Translations under genes and position numbers: made by a program
In this document: positions 38,137 to 47,202 of the stretch, piece by piece
Layout of the letters: each line of letters starts with the position of its first letter
Numbering within the stretch: position 1 is the stretch's first letter
Notes under the pieces: model-generated
Told to the model about the DNA's origin: nothing
What the model saw: only the letters and a program-made list of their open reading frames with translations
Databases searched by the model: none
NCBI RefSeq assembly: GCF_001305855.1
Contig: NZ_LIXZ01000009.1
Span: 62,001 to 126,000 of the forward strand
Source: Rossellomorea vietnamensis
GTDB lineage: Bacteria > Bacillota > Bacilli > Bacillales > Bacillaceae_B
DNA: 64,000 nucleotides
Direction of reading: 5' to 3'

Positions 38137-38952
38137 TTACTTGTTTTCCGAAATATGTAGGTCTTCGTCTGTTATCCTTTCAGGGTGTGTATAGATATTC
38201 ATTCTGTCGCCTCTGATAAATCCAACGGCCGTGATCCCCAAGTCATCTGCGAGTTCCAATGCAAGATTGGTAGGTGCCGACTTGGATAGCAGGATGGCAA
38301 TCCCCATCTTGGAAATCTTCAGAAGCACCTCAGAAGAGATCCTCCCGCTGAACGCAATGACCTTATCCTTGACTGAAATGTGATTCATGAGACAGTATCC
38401 ATAGAGCTTATCAAGTGCGTTATGTCTTCCGATATCCTGATAGCATTGGATGATGCCTGTGGTACTGCAAATCGCTGCATTGTGCATTCCACCGGTCCTG
38501 TGAAAGTCCCGGGAATGGTTCTGCAGCTCTTGCATGTGATGAATGGCCATGAGGGCGGTTAGTTCCGTTTTGGACGTAACCGTTTTGGCTGTGAGCATAT
38601 CGTTAGTGAAATAAAATTGTCTGCTTTTCCCACAGCAGGAACCGATAAATCGTTTCGAGGTATTCCTTGCCCGGTCTTCAGGCAGCTTATCGATTTGTAC
38701 ATAGGCGAACCCTTTATCCTGATCGATGGAGAGACGGGTGATTTCGTTGAAGCGCCGAATGATCCCCTCTGAAGCCAGAAAGCCAACCACCAATTCCTTC
38801 AGGTTGGAAGGGGAACAGACCATCGTCGCCCATTCTTCTCCATTTAAATGAACGGTAAGCGGGAATTCAGCAGCCACCTCGTCCACTTCCTCAAAAAAGG
38901 CACCATCACCATATTTACGGACGGTACGGGTTAGAATACTTTTATCCTCCAA
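38137..38952 (-). CDS. fdhD: Formate dehydrogenase sulfurtransferase FdhD
   Basis: A 271-residue FdhD family protein that passes sulfur to the molybdenum cofactor before it enters formate dehydrogenase. The cysteine loop is [10 protein letters not shown], the form seen in bacilli rather than CxxC. Downstream conserved segments include [22 protein letters not shown] and [11 protein letters not shown]. It starts at 38952 and precedes fdhF by 26 bases on the same strand, so fdhD-fdhF-DUF1641 form one operon divergent from moeB. Confidence 0.94.
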   Translation of the reverse strand: MEDKSILTRTVRKYGDGAFFEEVDEVAAEFPLTVHLNGEEWATMVCSPSNLKELVVGFLASEGIIRRFNEITRLSIDQDKGFAYVQIDKLPEDRARNTSKRFIGSCCGKSRQFYFTNDMLTAKTVTSKTELTALMAIHHMQELQNHSRDFHRTGGMHNAAICSTTGIIQCYQDIGRHNALDKLYGYCLMNHISVKDKVIAFSGRISSEVLLKISKMGIAILLSKSAPTNLALELADDLGITAVGFIRGDRMNIYTHPERITDEDLHISENK

Positions 38953-39290
38953 CAGCTTATCCTCCCATTTATGAAACTATCATCATTTCGTGTTTTCCCT
39001 AATAAGTAAGAAAGGAAAACATGAAATCTTTAAAAAAATGAAAAAATTCTTCTTATTTTAATATAAACCCTATATACTGTGTTCTGTCGGGCATCTGAAT
39101 GCGACGAAAAAGGCGCATGATGAGAGAATGATAGAAAGTTATGATCGCATACAGGAATATTAATGAACTCTTTAGGGTAAAAGATAATGTTTCTATAATT
39201 TTTGAGAATGCTCTGAAAATATAGTGTTCGAGAAAGGTAGTCCAAATCCTTCTCTTGAAACGAACAGAGCCTAAAAGGGGCGGTAGCAGG
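38953..39290. other. Divergent control region between fdhD and moeB
   Basis: A 338-base AT-rich stretch with no supported gene. It contains one candidate + strand promoter (39171-39199). I looked for a classical Fnr box and for a Moco riboswitch fold and found neither by eye. Confidence 0.5.
39171..39199 (+). promoter_or_regulatory. Candidate promoter of the Moco operon
   Basis: TTTAGG (39171-39176) and a perfect TATAAT (39194-39199) are 17 bases apart. The weak -35 suggests help from an activator. Confidence 0.5.
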
Positions 39291-40304
39291 ATGAGTGACA
39301 GATATTCCCGTCAGGTATTGTTTAAACCTATCGGAGAAGCCGGGCAGGGAAAAATAGCTGAGAAGCATGTCGTCGTAATTGGGGCGGGGGCGTTGGGATC
39401 TGCCAATGCAGAATCTCTTGTCAGGGCGGGGATAGGTAGATTGACGATCATTGACCGTGATTATGTTGAGATGAGCAACCTTCATCGTCAGCAGCTATAT
39501 TCAGAGAGCGATGCCATGGAGGGGTTACCTAAAGCCGTCGCTGCCAAAAACAGATTGAATGAGATTAACTCAGGAGTACATATCACAGCCACCGTGGCAG
39601 AAGCTGACGTAGAATGGCTGTCGGAGGCCGCTAAGGATGCGGATCTGTTGTTGGATTGTACGGATAACTTTGATATCCGTTTTATCATAAATGACATCTC
39701 TCTTAAATATCACGTTCCGTGGATATATGGATCTTGTGTCGGGAGCACAGGGATGAGCTATACGATTCTTCCAGGAAAGACGCCTTGCTTGAATTGTCTC
39801 ACGGGATCCGTTCCGATGTCAGGGGGGACGTGTGATTCTTCCGGTATCATAGCTCCTGTGGTCCAAATGGTAGCGGCCTATCAAACAACGGAAGCACTGA
39901 AGCTTTTAGTGGAGGATCACGACTCATTGAGAAGCGGGCTGATCACCTTCGATCTGTGGGGCAATCAATCCTTTACAATGAATGTATCAAAGGCCAAAAG
40001 GGATGGATGCCCTTCCTGTGGCGAAAATCCGGTTTACCCATATCTACAGTTTGAAAACCGTACCAAGACAACAGTCCTATGTGGAAGGGACACAGTGCAG
40101 ATCAGGTCGCCGCATCATCAACACTCATTAAATGAACTGGAACGAAACTTGAAAGGTTTAGGGGAAATGAAGAGGAATCCATATTTACTTTCAATTCATT
40201 ATGAGCCATATAGGATCGTGTTCTTTCATGATGGCCGGACATTTATCCATGGTACGAATGATATGAACGAAGCTAAAAAGATTTATCATCGCTTAATCGG
40301 ATAG
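39291..40304 (+). CDS. moeB: Molybdopterin-synthase adenylyltransferase
   Basis: A 337-residue ThiF/MoeB E1-like enzyme that adenylates the MoaD C-terminus. The nucleotide motif is VIGAGALGSANAESLVRAGI, followed by RQQLY and DCTDNFDIR. Zinc ligands are CLNC (after GKTP) and CPSCG. A C-terminal extension of about 75 residues ends in KKIYHRLIG. ATG 39291 follows GGCGGTAGCAGG; an in-frame ATG at 39255 would add 12 residues. It heads the Moco cluster and is followed by moeA 10 bases later. Confidence 0.93.
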   Translation: MSDRYSRQVLFKPIGEAGQGKIAEKHVVVIGAGALGSANAESLVRAGIGRLTIIDRDYVEMSNLHRQQLYSESDAMEGLPKAVAAKNRLNEINSGVHITATVAEADVEWLSEAAKDADLLLDCTDNFDIRFIINDISLKYHVPWIYGSCVGSTGMSYTILPGKTPCLNCLTGSVPMSGGTCDSSGIIAPVVQMVAAYQTTEALKLLVEDHDSLRSGLITFDLWGNQSFTMNVSKAKRDGCPSCGENPVYPYLQFENRTKTTVLCGRDTVQIRSPHHQHSLNELERNLKGLGEMKRNPYLLSIHYEPYRIVFFHDGRTFIHGTNDMNEAKKIYHRLIG

Positions 40305-40314
40305 GAGGGAGCAG

Positions 40315-41631
40315 ATGTTGGAACGTCGAACGCCCATTAAGGTAGAAGAAGCCATAGAATATCTTCTGAAGTACAAAAAGAAAGGCGCAGTCGAAACCGT
40401 GGAAATCGAAAAGGCATCCGGCAGATTCCTTGGGGAAAATCTTTTTGCCGATCATGATGTCCCGCTATTTGACCGCTCCCCATACGATGGGTTTGCGATA
40501 AGAGCCGAAGATACTACATATGCTTCGAAGGAAAACCCTGTTTCCATGGAAGTGGTTTCTGAAATAGGAGCGGGAAGTGTATACAATCAACCGATAAAAG
40601 AGAACCAGGCCGTACGGATCATGACAGGCGCACCGATTCCCGAGGGAGCGAGCGCAGTGGTCATGCTTGAATTAGTGAAGAACCATGAGGAAAACGGAAG
40701 AGCATATATCACCATAAACCGGCCATATAAAGAGGGGGACAATATTTCCTTCCGGGGAGAGGATACGAAAAAGGGGACGATCCTTGCTGAAAAAGGAACG
40801 TACATCAATCCTGGGATCGTTGCACTCCTGGCCACATTCGGCTATAAGGAAGTCCCCGTCAGCAGGAAACCGAAAGTAGGGGTCCTGGCGACTGGAAGTG
40901 AATTGCTTGAAATAGATGAACCCCTCGTACCCGGTAAGATCAGGAATAGTAATTCCTATATGGTTCTCTCCCAGATTGAACGGGCAGGGGGCGAAGGGAT
41001 ATTCCTGGGGCAATTGAGCGATGACTTTGACCTGTGCTTCGGGCATGTGGAAAATGCCCTTCAACAGGTGGATTTCCTGATCACGACAGGTGGTGTATCA
41101 GTAGGGGATTATGATTACCTTCCGGCTATTTATAAAAAGCTTGGGGCCAATGTGCTGTTCAATAAAGTGGGAATGCGGCCGGGAAGTGTCACAACGGTTG
41201 CTGAGAAGGATGGAAAGCTCCTATTCGGGTTATCCGGAAATCCATCTGCCTGTTATGTAGGTTTTGAATTATTCGTCCGACCCGTCATTCGCTTTTATCT
41301 ACAGTGCCCCCATCTCTTTGTCAGAAGGGAAGAAGCCGTTCTCGGTAAAGATTTTCCAAAGCCTAATCCGTTCACCCGGTTTGTCAGGGGGGAAATGACG
41401 TATTCAGGAGGAAGCGTGTTTGCCTCGCCGACAGGTCTGGATAAATCGGGTGTCGTTTCCTCCCTGGCTTCCGCCAATGTCCTGATTGTCCTTCCGAGTG
41501 GAACAAGGGGATATGAGGAGGGAATGAGGGTGCACGTATTACTGCTGGAAGACCAGCAGGGAAGCGACCTGACCGGGTATTATTTTCAGAAGAATGAATC
41601 AAGTGAAGAAAGGATGCAGCTCCGTGAATGA
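40315..41631 (+). CDS. moeA: Molybdopterin molybdotransferase
   Basis: A 438-residue MoeA that inserts molybdate into adenylylated molybdopterin. Conserved segments include DRSPYDGFAIRAED, MTGAPIPEGASAVV, SFRGEDTKKG, GVLATGSEL, TTGGVSVGDYDY and FGLSGNPSACYVGFE. GGAGGG precedes ATG 40315. The stop overlaps the GTG start of moaE by 8 bases. The last 20 residues are a charged, family-variable tail. Confidence 0.96.
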   Translation: MLERRTPIKVEEAIEYLLKYKKKGAVETVEIEKASGRFLGENLFADHDVPLFDRSPYDGFAIRAEDTTYASKENPVSMEVVSEIGAGSVYNQPIKENQAVRIMTGAPIPEGASAVVMLELVKNHEENGRAYITINRPYKEGDNISFRGEDTKKGTILAEKGTYINPGIVALLATFGYKEVPVSRKPKVGVLATGSELLEIDEPLVPGKIRNSNSYMVLSQIERAGGEGIFLGQLSDDFDLCFGHVENALQQVDFLITTGGVSVGDYDYLPAIYKKLGANVLFNKVGMRPGSVTTVAEKDGKLLFGLSGNPSACYVGFELFVRPVIRFYLQCPHLFVRREEAVLGKDFPKPNPFTRFVRGEMTYSGGSVFASPTGLDKSGVVSSLASANVLIVLPSGTRGYEEGMRVHVLLLEDQQGSDLTGYYFQKNESSEERMQLRE

Positions 41632-42100
41632 TGATTTATTTGTGATAACAGATGCCCCTATTTCTACAGAAGAAGTTTCGGCGAAAGTGGAAAGCAGGAA
41701 CGCCGGAGCCGTAACCATTTTTTGCGGCACCGTCAGAGAATGGACGAAAGGAAGAAGAACCCTCTATTTAGAGTATCAGGCCTATAAATCAATGGCTGTG
41801 AAGAAACTTGCAGAAATCGGGGTGCAGGTCCAAGAAAAGTGGCCGGCTGCCAAGGTAGCGATTACACACCGGGTGGGAAGGCTCGAAATATCTGACCTGG
41901 CAGTGGTCATTGCCGTATCATCCCCCCACCGGAAAGCGGCCTATGAGGCCAATGAATACGTAATCGAACAGATTAAAAAAATCGTCCCGATCTGGAAGAA
42001 AGAACACTGGGAAGATGGCGAACAGTGGATAGGAGATCAACGCGGGCAGCAAGAATATCCGGACGGGAAACCAATGAAAGGAAGTGGAGCGGATGATTAA
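41624..42100 (+). CDS. moaE: Molybdopterin synthase catalytic subunit
   Basis: A 158-residue MoaE that converts precursor Z to molybdopterin with MoaD. The conserved GAVTIFCGTVREW, HRVGRLEISD, VAVSSPHRKAAYEA-type and WKKEHWEDG motifs are present, including the active-site lysine region. GTG 41624 follows AAAGGATG and lies inside the end of moeA; the stop overlaps moaD by 8 bases. Coupled translation along moeA-moaE-moaD is evident. Confidence 0.95.
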   Translation: MNDDLFVITDAPISTEEVSAKVESRNAGAVTIFCGTVREWTKGRRTLYLEYQAYKSMAVKKLAEIGVQVQEKWPAAKVAITHRVGRLEISDLAVVIAVSSPHRKAAYEANEYVIEQIKKIVPIWKKEHWEDGEQWIGDQRGQQEYPDGKPMKGSGADD

Positions 42101-42326
42101 AGTATTCCTTTTTGCCCATCTGCAGGAAAGTGCAGGGCGACAAGAGGTGACGGTAGACCAGGGGGAACTCACCGTGAAAGAGCTGAAGGAACGGCTGATG
42201 GATGACTTCCACCTTCCTTCCTTAGATGGCGTCATGGTTGCCGTCAATGAACAATACTCCGTGGAAGATGAAGTGATTTCCTCAGGAGACGTGGTGGCAC
42301 TCATTCCTCCAGTCAGCGGGGGATGA
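42093..42326 (+). CDS. moaD: Molybdopterin synthase sulfur carrier subunit
   Basis: A 77-residue beta-grasp protein ending in the required Gly-Gly (PPVSGG), which is thiocarboxylated after MoeB adenylation. It starts MIKVFLFAHLQES. ATG 42093 follows AAAGGAAG within moaE; GTG 42084 is a less likely alternative. Confidence 0.95.
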   Translation: MIKVFLFAHLQESAGRQEVTVDQGELTVKELKERLMDDFHLPSLDGVMVAVNEQYSVEDEVISSGDVVALIPPVSGG

Positions 42327-42371
42327 TGGGGTTACACGACCGACGATGAAGAGAAGAAAGGAGATGATCCA

Positions 42372-42884
42372 ATGCTAGAGGAGCATAGGAAGGCAGCGGC
42401 TGAAGCCGTGACATGTAAAGTGGTGACAGTAAGCGATACAAGAACGAAAGATACAGATAAAAGTGGAAAGCTTCTAATGGAATTCCTCCAACAATCAGGA
42501 CATTCCGTCGCTGAATATGAAATCGTAAAAGACGATATCAGCACCATCACGGCTTCACTTGAAAAAGCGGTACATAATCAAGACATACAGGCAGTTTTAT
42601 TGAATGGTGGAACAGGCATAAGCAAAAGGGATGTAACGATAGAAGCGGTGAAATCTTTACTGGATAAGGAACTGGTGGGCTTTGGTGAACTGTTCCGTTT
42701 CCTGAGCTACCGGGATGATATAGGCTCCGCTGCCATTCTATCGAGGGCGATTGCAGGGGTATCGGGTGACACGATCATCTTTTCCATGCCGGGATCATCG
42801 GGAGCCGTGAAGCTTGCCATGGAACAACTGATCATTCCCGAGATAGGTCATATTGCAAATGAAATGACAAAGGATTCGAGGTAG
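42372..42884 (+). CDS. moaB: Molybdenum cofactor biosynthesis protein MoaB (MPT adenylyltransferase type)
   Basis: A 170-residue protein of the MogA/MoaB fold. It starts the core with CKVVTVSDTRTKDTDKSG and carries LLNGGTGISKRDVTIEAV and FSMPGSSGAVKLAM, the substrate-binding loops. The family adenylates molybdopterin before molybdate insertion. GAAAGGAGATG precedes ATG 42372. It sits between moaD and modA in the same direction. Confidence 0.94.
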   Translation: MLEEHRKAAAEAVTCKVVTVSDTRTKDTDKSGKLLMEFLQQSGHSVAEYEIVKDDISTITASLEKAVHNQDIQAVLLNGGTGISKRDVTIEAVKSLLDKELVGFGELFRFLSYRDDIGSAAILSRAIAGVSGDTIIFSMPGSSGAVKLAMEQLIIPEIGHIANEMTKDSR

Positions 42885-42896
42885 AAGGGAAACATG

Positions 42897-43652
42897 ATGA
42901 CTAAAAGGATATGGATCCTCATCACCATCTTACTCCTTGTAACCGGCTGTTCCCCTAAAGACCAGGACAAGGTCACCCTGACCATATCGGCAGCGGCCAG
43001 CCTGAAAGATAGTATGATGGAAGTGAAAAAGGACTTCGAGAAACAGCATCCCGGCATTCAGATCGTCTTTAACTTTGGCGGAACCGGCGCGTTAAGAAAA
43101 CAGGTGGAACAAGGGGCCCCGAGCGATGTGTTTCTTTCTGCATCCAAAAAAGATTACGAAAGATTGATAGACCGGGGATTGATTGACTCAACCCTGGGAG
43201 GGTCGTTCTTAACAAACCGATTAGTGATCATCGCCCCTGAATCGAGCAGTGACCCAAGTCTTGATGCCCTTTCCCACTCCAAGGACAAGCTTGCCATAGG
43301 AAATCCGGCATTTGTTCCGGCGGGAAACTATGCGAAACAGGCATTGATGGGGATGGATAAGTGGGATGCTGTCAAGGATCAGCTCGTATTGGCCAAAGAT
43401 GTAAGAGGGGTGCTTACGCTGGTGGAAAATCAGTCTGTGTCGTTGGGGATCGTCTATGCCAGTGATTTGACTGCAAGCAAAAAGGTGAAATCCATACAGT
43501 CGATCAGCTCTTCCTATCATTCGAAAATCGGTTACTATGCAGGAGTTCTGCAAAACAGCAAGCATCCAAAAGAAGCAGCCGTTTTTTACAAATTTGTCAT
43601 TAGCGATAAAAGAAAAGAGACGTTTGAAAAATTTGGATTTACGAAAGGGTAA
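42897..43652 (+). CDS. modA: Molybdate ABC transporter substrate-binding lipoprotein
   Basis: A 251-residue solute-binding protein. The signal peptide ends in lipobox VTGC (mature Cys about residue 17), so it is anchored outside the membrane. The ModA hallmarks are TISAAASLKDSM, FNFGGTGALRKQ, GAPSDVFLSAS, GNPAFVPAGNYAKQAL and VDLTASKK-like segments, with the serines that bind molybdate. It is followed by modB but not by a modC ATPase gene. Confidence 0.93.
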   Translation: MTKRIWILITILLLVTGCSPKDQDKVTLTISAAASLKDSMMEVKKDFEKQHPGIQIVFNFGGTGALRKQVEQGAPSDVFLSASKKDYERLIDRGLIDSTLGGSFLTNRLVIIAPESSSDPSLDALSHSKDKLAIGNPAFVPAGNYAKQALMGMDKWDAVKDQLVLAKDVRGVLTLVENQSVSLGIVYASDLTASKKVKSIQSISSSYHSKIGYYAGVLQNSKHPKEAAVFYKFVISDKRKETFEKFGFTKG

Positions 43653-43679
43653 TTTGTAAAGAAGTAGGTGGACATTCAA

Positions 43680-44339
43680 ATGGAATCATTCTGGTTCCCT
43701 ATCAAGCTTTCCCTTTTGGTCGCAGTGTCAGCAACCATTTTTACGTTCATTGTTTCTATAGCACTTTCACACAGGTTCTCCCGGATCAACTTTCGGGGAA
43801 AGACCGTTTTGGAAACCCTGTTCATGCTGCCGCTCGTATTACCCCCGTCCGTCGTTGGGTTCATTCTTCTCATCATGTTTGGGATCAATAGTCCAATAGG
43901 GAGAGGAATAGAAAAAGTAATGGGAGAAACGATTTTGTTTACCCCATATGCCGCCATCGTTGCCGCTGTCGTAGTGGCTTTTCCATTGATGTATCAATCA
44001 GCCAAAGCGGGATTTCTGAGCATAGATGGAGATATTGAGGATGCTTCAAGGGTGGATGGTGCTTCAGAGAGGAAGACTCTCATGTATGTTTCGATCCCGC
44101 TTGCCAGCAGATCCCTGCTGACCGGATCGGTACTCAGTTTCACAAGGGCATTGGGGGAATTCGGGGCCACTTTACTGTTTGCAGGGAATATCCCTGGGAA
44201 AACCCAGACCATCTCAACGGCCATTTATGTGGCCATTGAATCCGGGGAAGACAGTCTGGCGTGGAAATATGTCGGGATAAGCATTGCGGTTTCCTTCATC
44301 TTCCTGCTGTTGGTCAATCGAATCAACGACCGGCCCTGA
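43680..44339 (+). CDS. modB: Molybdate ABC transporter permease
   Basis: A 219-residue permease with five to six transmembrane segments and the EAA loop region DGASERKTLMYVSIPLASR, followed by FTRALGEFGATLLFAGNIPGKTQT, which is diagnostic of ModB. ATG 43680 is preferred because AGAAGTAGGTGG lies upstream; GTG 43668 overlaps that site. No ATPase gene follows; the converging moaC begins its 3' end 35 bases later. Confidence 0.93.
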   Translation: MESFWFPIKLSLLVAVSATIFTFIVSIALSHRFSRINFRGKTVLETLFMLPLVLPPSVVGFILLIMFGINSPIGRGIEKVMGETILFTPYAAIVAAVVVAFPLMYQSAKAGFLSIDGDIEDASRVDGASERKTLMYVSIPLASRSLLTGSVLSFTRALGEFGATLLFAGNIPGKTQTISTAIYVAIESGEDSLAWKYVGISIAVSFIFLLLVNRINDRP

Positions 44340-44374
44340 AGAGCGAAGGCCAGAAGATTCATAGGGATCGTGTG

Positions 44375-44866
44375 TCAGAGATGATCCCGGTGGAAATCAC
44401 CATTTTCCCCGCCCGATTTATTCAATAAGTAGGTCTGTCCAATGATCATACCTTTATCTACAGACTTACACATATCATACACACAAAGGGCTGTTGCCGT
44501 AGCCGCAGTCAAGGCTTCCATCTCCACCCCGGTGCTCCCTTTCGTTTTGACTTCGGCCGTTATATGTAACTCATAATCGGCATCACTTATTTCTTTCCAT
44601 GTAAAAGAGATATTCACACTGCTAATGGGAATGGGGTGGCACATCGGGATAATGGCAGATGTTTGTTTTGCCGCCATGATACCGGCAACCTGGGCGACTC
44701 CAAGGACATCGCCTTTTTTAAAATCATGATTGACTATTTTTTGATGAATTTCCTGATTGACTTGAATGGAAGAGTGAGCTTTGGCCGTTCGGACGGTTTC
44801 CTCTTTGCTTGAGATATCAACCATTTTCGCTCTGCCCTCTTCATTAAAATGAGTAAAGTTAGACAT
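44375..44866 (-). CDS. moaC: Cyclic pyranopterin monophosphate synthase
   Basis: A 163-residue MoaC that acts after MoaA in making cyclic pyranopterin. Signatures are [23 protein letters not shown], and [13 protein letters not shown]. It is on the minus strand between modB and mobB, the only inverted gene of the cluster, and shares a 98-base divergent region with mobB. ATG 44866 follows AGAGGTGAAC; ATG 44875 lies too close to that site. Confidence 0.95.
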   Translation of the reverse strand: MSNFTHFNEEGRAKMVDISSKEETVRTAKAHSSIQVNQEIHQKIVNHDFKKGDVLGVAQVAGIMAAKQTSAIIPMCHPIPISSVNISFTWKEISDADYELHITAEVKTKGSTGVEMEALTAATATALCVYDMCKSVDKGMIIGQTYLLNKSGGENGDFHRDHL

Positions 44867-44964
44867 TATGTTCACCTCTGTTTTAGTGTAATCGTAATTT
44901 GAACGAAAGTAAATTGCCCACTGCCGTAGCTAGTGTATGTGGTTCAGTAAATGGAAGTGAGGTG

Positions 44965-45507
44965 ATGGGTGTGTTGGAGGATCTTTCGGTGATACAGGTG
45001 GTTGGTTTTAAAAATAGTGGGAAGACTTCCCTGGTTTGCAATATGATCCAATGGGCTGCTGAATCAGGGATTTCCGTTTCTTCATGCAAACATCATGGTC
45101 ACGGTGGAAAGCCTGATGTGGTTGAAGGCACCGATAGTACTTTGCATCAGAGGGCTGGAGCAGCGATATCAGGTGTGGAAGGAGGTGGCATGCTTCAGCT
45201 CGCTATTTCAAAATCGGATTGGCAGCTTGATGACATCCTCTCAATCTATTCTTATATGAAAACGGATCTGGTTATAGTAGAAGGATACAAAAGGGAAGGA
45301 TACCCCAAGATCGTTCTTCTTCGGAATCAGAGTGATCAACGAATCCTTCAGGAAATCGAGAATGTGGTTGCGGTGATAGCCCCTTTCCCGATTGAAGAGC
45401 AGAAGGTGACGATCGCTTATTTCTCAAATGACGGGATGAAGGAATTTGAAAAATGGTATCTTTCATGGCTTCAGGCATCTCTAAAAAAAAAGGAAAGGGG
45501 GTTTTGA
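44965..45507 (+). CDS. mobB: Molybdopterin-guanine dinucleotide biosynthesis protein MobB
   Basis: A 180-residue P-loop GTPase-like protein with Walker A GFKNSGKTSL and the typical KHHGHGG switch and DLVIVEGYK segments. It assists MobA in forming the guanine dinucleotide cofactor. ATG 44965 follows GAAGTGAGGTG; an in-frame ATG at 44899 would add 22 residues. The stop overlaps the mobA start. Confidence 0.92.
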   Translation: MGVLEDLSVIQVVGFKNSGKTSLVCNMIQWAAESGISVSSCKHHGHGGKPDVVEGTDSTLHQRAGAAISGVEGGGMLQLAISKSDWQLDDILSIYSYMKTDLVIVEGYKREGYPKIVLLRNQSDQRILQEIENVVAVIAPFPIEEQKVTIAYFSNDGMKEFEKWYLSWLQASLKKKERGF

Positions 45508-46100
45508 AGATTCGTGATATCAAAATAGCCGGAGTCATCGTGGCAGGGGGACAATCCAGGCGATTTGGAAGCGACAAAGCTTTCTCTTTATATAAAGGGA
45601 AGCCGTTCTTCCAGCACTCGCTTCAGGCCGTTTCTTCCTTTGCCGATGAGATGATCATTGTGACAAGCTCAAGGTTATTCTCCCGATTTGAAGCTTTGCC
45701 AAATGTACACGTAGTAGAGGATGTGGACGAATTCAAAGGCTGTGGTCCTCTGGCTGGAATCTATACGGTCATGAGTGCATATCAAGCAGAATGGTACGCC
45801 GTACTTCCTGTCGATGTCCCGCTTGTGACGAGCAGCTTAGTGAATCGGCTGGTAAGTAAAGTGGATGAAAGGTATGATGCGATTGTTCCCGTCATTGGGG
45901 GTAAGCTCCAACCTTTGTTAGCCCTGTATCGGGAGTCTGTCAGGGAAACGATTTATGAACAGCTTGTTAATGAAGATTATAAGATGGGTAATATACTTAA
46001 AAGCCTCTCTGTCCTATATCTGACAGAAGAGGAAGTAGCAGAAAAGGAAGCCTTTCATAATATCAATACGAAGCAAGATTACGATACTTATATTAAATGA
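45504..46100 (+). CDS. mobA: Molybdenum cofactor guanylyltransferase
   Basis: A 198-residue nucleotidyltransferase that attaches GMP to Moco. The signature GVIVAGGQSRRFGSDKAF is near the N-terminus and VLPVDVPLV is the metal-binding aspartate region. TTG 45504 overlaps the mobB stop (TTTTGA) with GGAAAGGGGG upstream and fits the usual family start; ATG codons at 45453 or 45468 would add an atypical basic leader. It is translationally coupled with mobB. Confidence 0.9.
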   Translation: MKIRDIKIAGVIVAGGQSRRFGSDKAFSLYKGKPFFQHSLQAVSSFADEMIIVTSSRLFSRFEALPNVHVVEDVDEFKGCGPLAGIYTVMSAYQAEWYAVLPVDVPLVTSSLVNRLVSKVDERYDAIVPVIGGKLQPLLALYRESVRETIYEQLVNEDYKMGNILKSLSVLYLTEEEVAEKEAFHNINTKQDYDTYIK

Positions 46101-46132
46101 AAGTATGAAAACTGTAACTGGAGTGAGCATGC

Positions 46133-47140
46133 ATGGACCATATCATAGACAAGAGAACCCGAACCCTTCGTGATTTGAGGATTTCTGTAACGGATCGATG
46201 TAATTTCCGGTGCAGGTATTGCATGCCGAAAGAAATTTTTGGAGCAGATTATCCCTTTTTAGAAAGAGAAGAGATTCTTTCATTTGAGGAGATCACCCGT
46301 TTAGCCGGCATTTTTTCTGAATTCGGTGTGGAAAAAATCAGGTTCACGGGGGGAGAACCCCTGCTTAGAAGAAATCTGCCCGAGTTGATTGAAAGCTTAT
46401 TTAAAGTGACAGATATAAAGGATATCGCCTTAACGACAAATGGAGTATTCCTGCCGAAGTATGCAAAGACATTGAAACAAGCCGGCCTTACAAGAGTGAA
46501 CGTAAGTCTGGATTCCCTGGATGATGAGGTATTTATGAAGATCAATGATGTGGGCAGGCGAGTAAAACCTGTATTGGAGGGGATTCGCGCTGCCAAACAG
46601 GAAGGCCTTGAAGTGAAAGTGAATATGGTAGTGAAAAAAGGCCTTAGCGACAATGAAATCATGCCGATGGTTCACTATTTTAAACAAGAAGGGATCACGC
46701 TTCGATTCATCGAGTTTATGGATGTCGGAACCACAAATGGCTGGAATTATAAAGATGTGATCAGCAAGAAGGAAATCCATGATCTTATAAACAGTCATTA
46801 TCCATTGGAACCCGTGGAGCCCGGTTACGATGGAGAAGTGGCCAAAAGGTATCGGTACAGCGGGACAGATACAGAGGTAGGATTCATTTCCTCCGTAACG
46901 GAAAGTTTTTGTACCAGCTGCAACCGCGCACGGATATCCACAGATGGAAAGCTGTTCACGTGTCTATTTGCCGAAAGTGGATTCGACTTGAAGGCCATGA
47001 TGCGGGGCAATGCTTCTGATGATGAACTGAAAGAAGCGATCAGAAGCGTATGGGAAAAACGGGATGATCGTTATTCTGAAATAAGAACGGAAGAAAGCCA
47101 GGCATCCCGGAAAATCGAGATGTCCTATATTGGAGGATAA
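46133..47140 (+). CDS. moaA: GTP 3',8-cyclase
   Basis: A 335-residue radical SAM enzyme that starts Moco synthesis from GTP. The SAM cluster motif is CNFRCRYC, followed by [10 protein letters not shown]. The second 4Fe-4S site is [10 protein letters not shown] with a third cysteine in LFTCLF, and the C-terminus ends in the essential Gly-Gly (SYIGG). CTGGAGTG precedes ATG 46133. It is the last gene of the cluster before a strong terminator. Confidence 0.97.
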   Translation: MDHIIDKRTRTLRDLRISVTDRCNFRCRYCMPKEIFGADYPFLEREEILSFEEITRLAGIFSEFGVEKIRFTGGEPLLRRNLPELIESLFKVTDIKDIALTTNGVFLPKYAKTLKQAGLTRVNVSLDSLDDEVFMKINDVGRRVKPVLEGIRAAKQEGLEVKVNMVVKKGLSDNEIMPMVHYFKQEGITLRFIEFMDVGTTNGWNYKDVISKKEIHDLINSHYPLEPVEPGYDGEVAKRYRYSGTDTEVGFISSVTESFCTSCNRARISTDGKLFTCLFAESGFDLKAMMRGNASDDELKEAIRSVWEKRDDRYSEIRTEESQASRKIEMSYIGG

Positions 47141-47143
47141 ATG

Positions 47144-47187
47144 AAAAAGCAAGGATTTCTCACCAAAGAGAAATCCTTGCTTTTTTA
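47144..47187. terminator. Bidirectional terminator at the end of the Moco cluster
   Basis: An almost perfect 18-bp stem (AAAAAGCAAGGATTTCTC with GAGAAATCCTTGCTTTTT) lies between converging genes. Confidence 0.9.
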
Positions 47188-47202
47188 AAATGATCGAAGG
47201 GA

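Noticed and set aside
44364-44388. GGGATC/GATCCC hairpin as a terminator between modB and moaC
   Set aside because: The stem is only six pairs, lacks a T-run and falls inside the moaC coding end.
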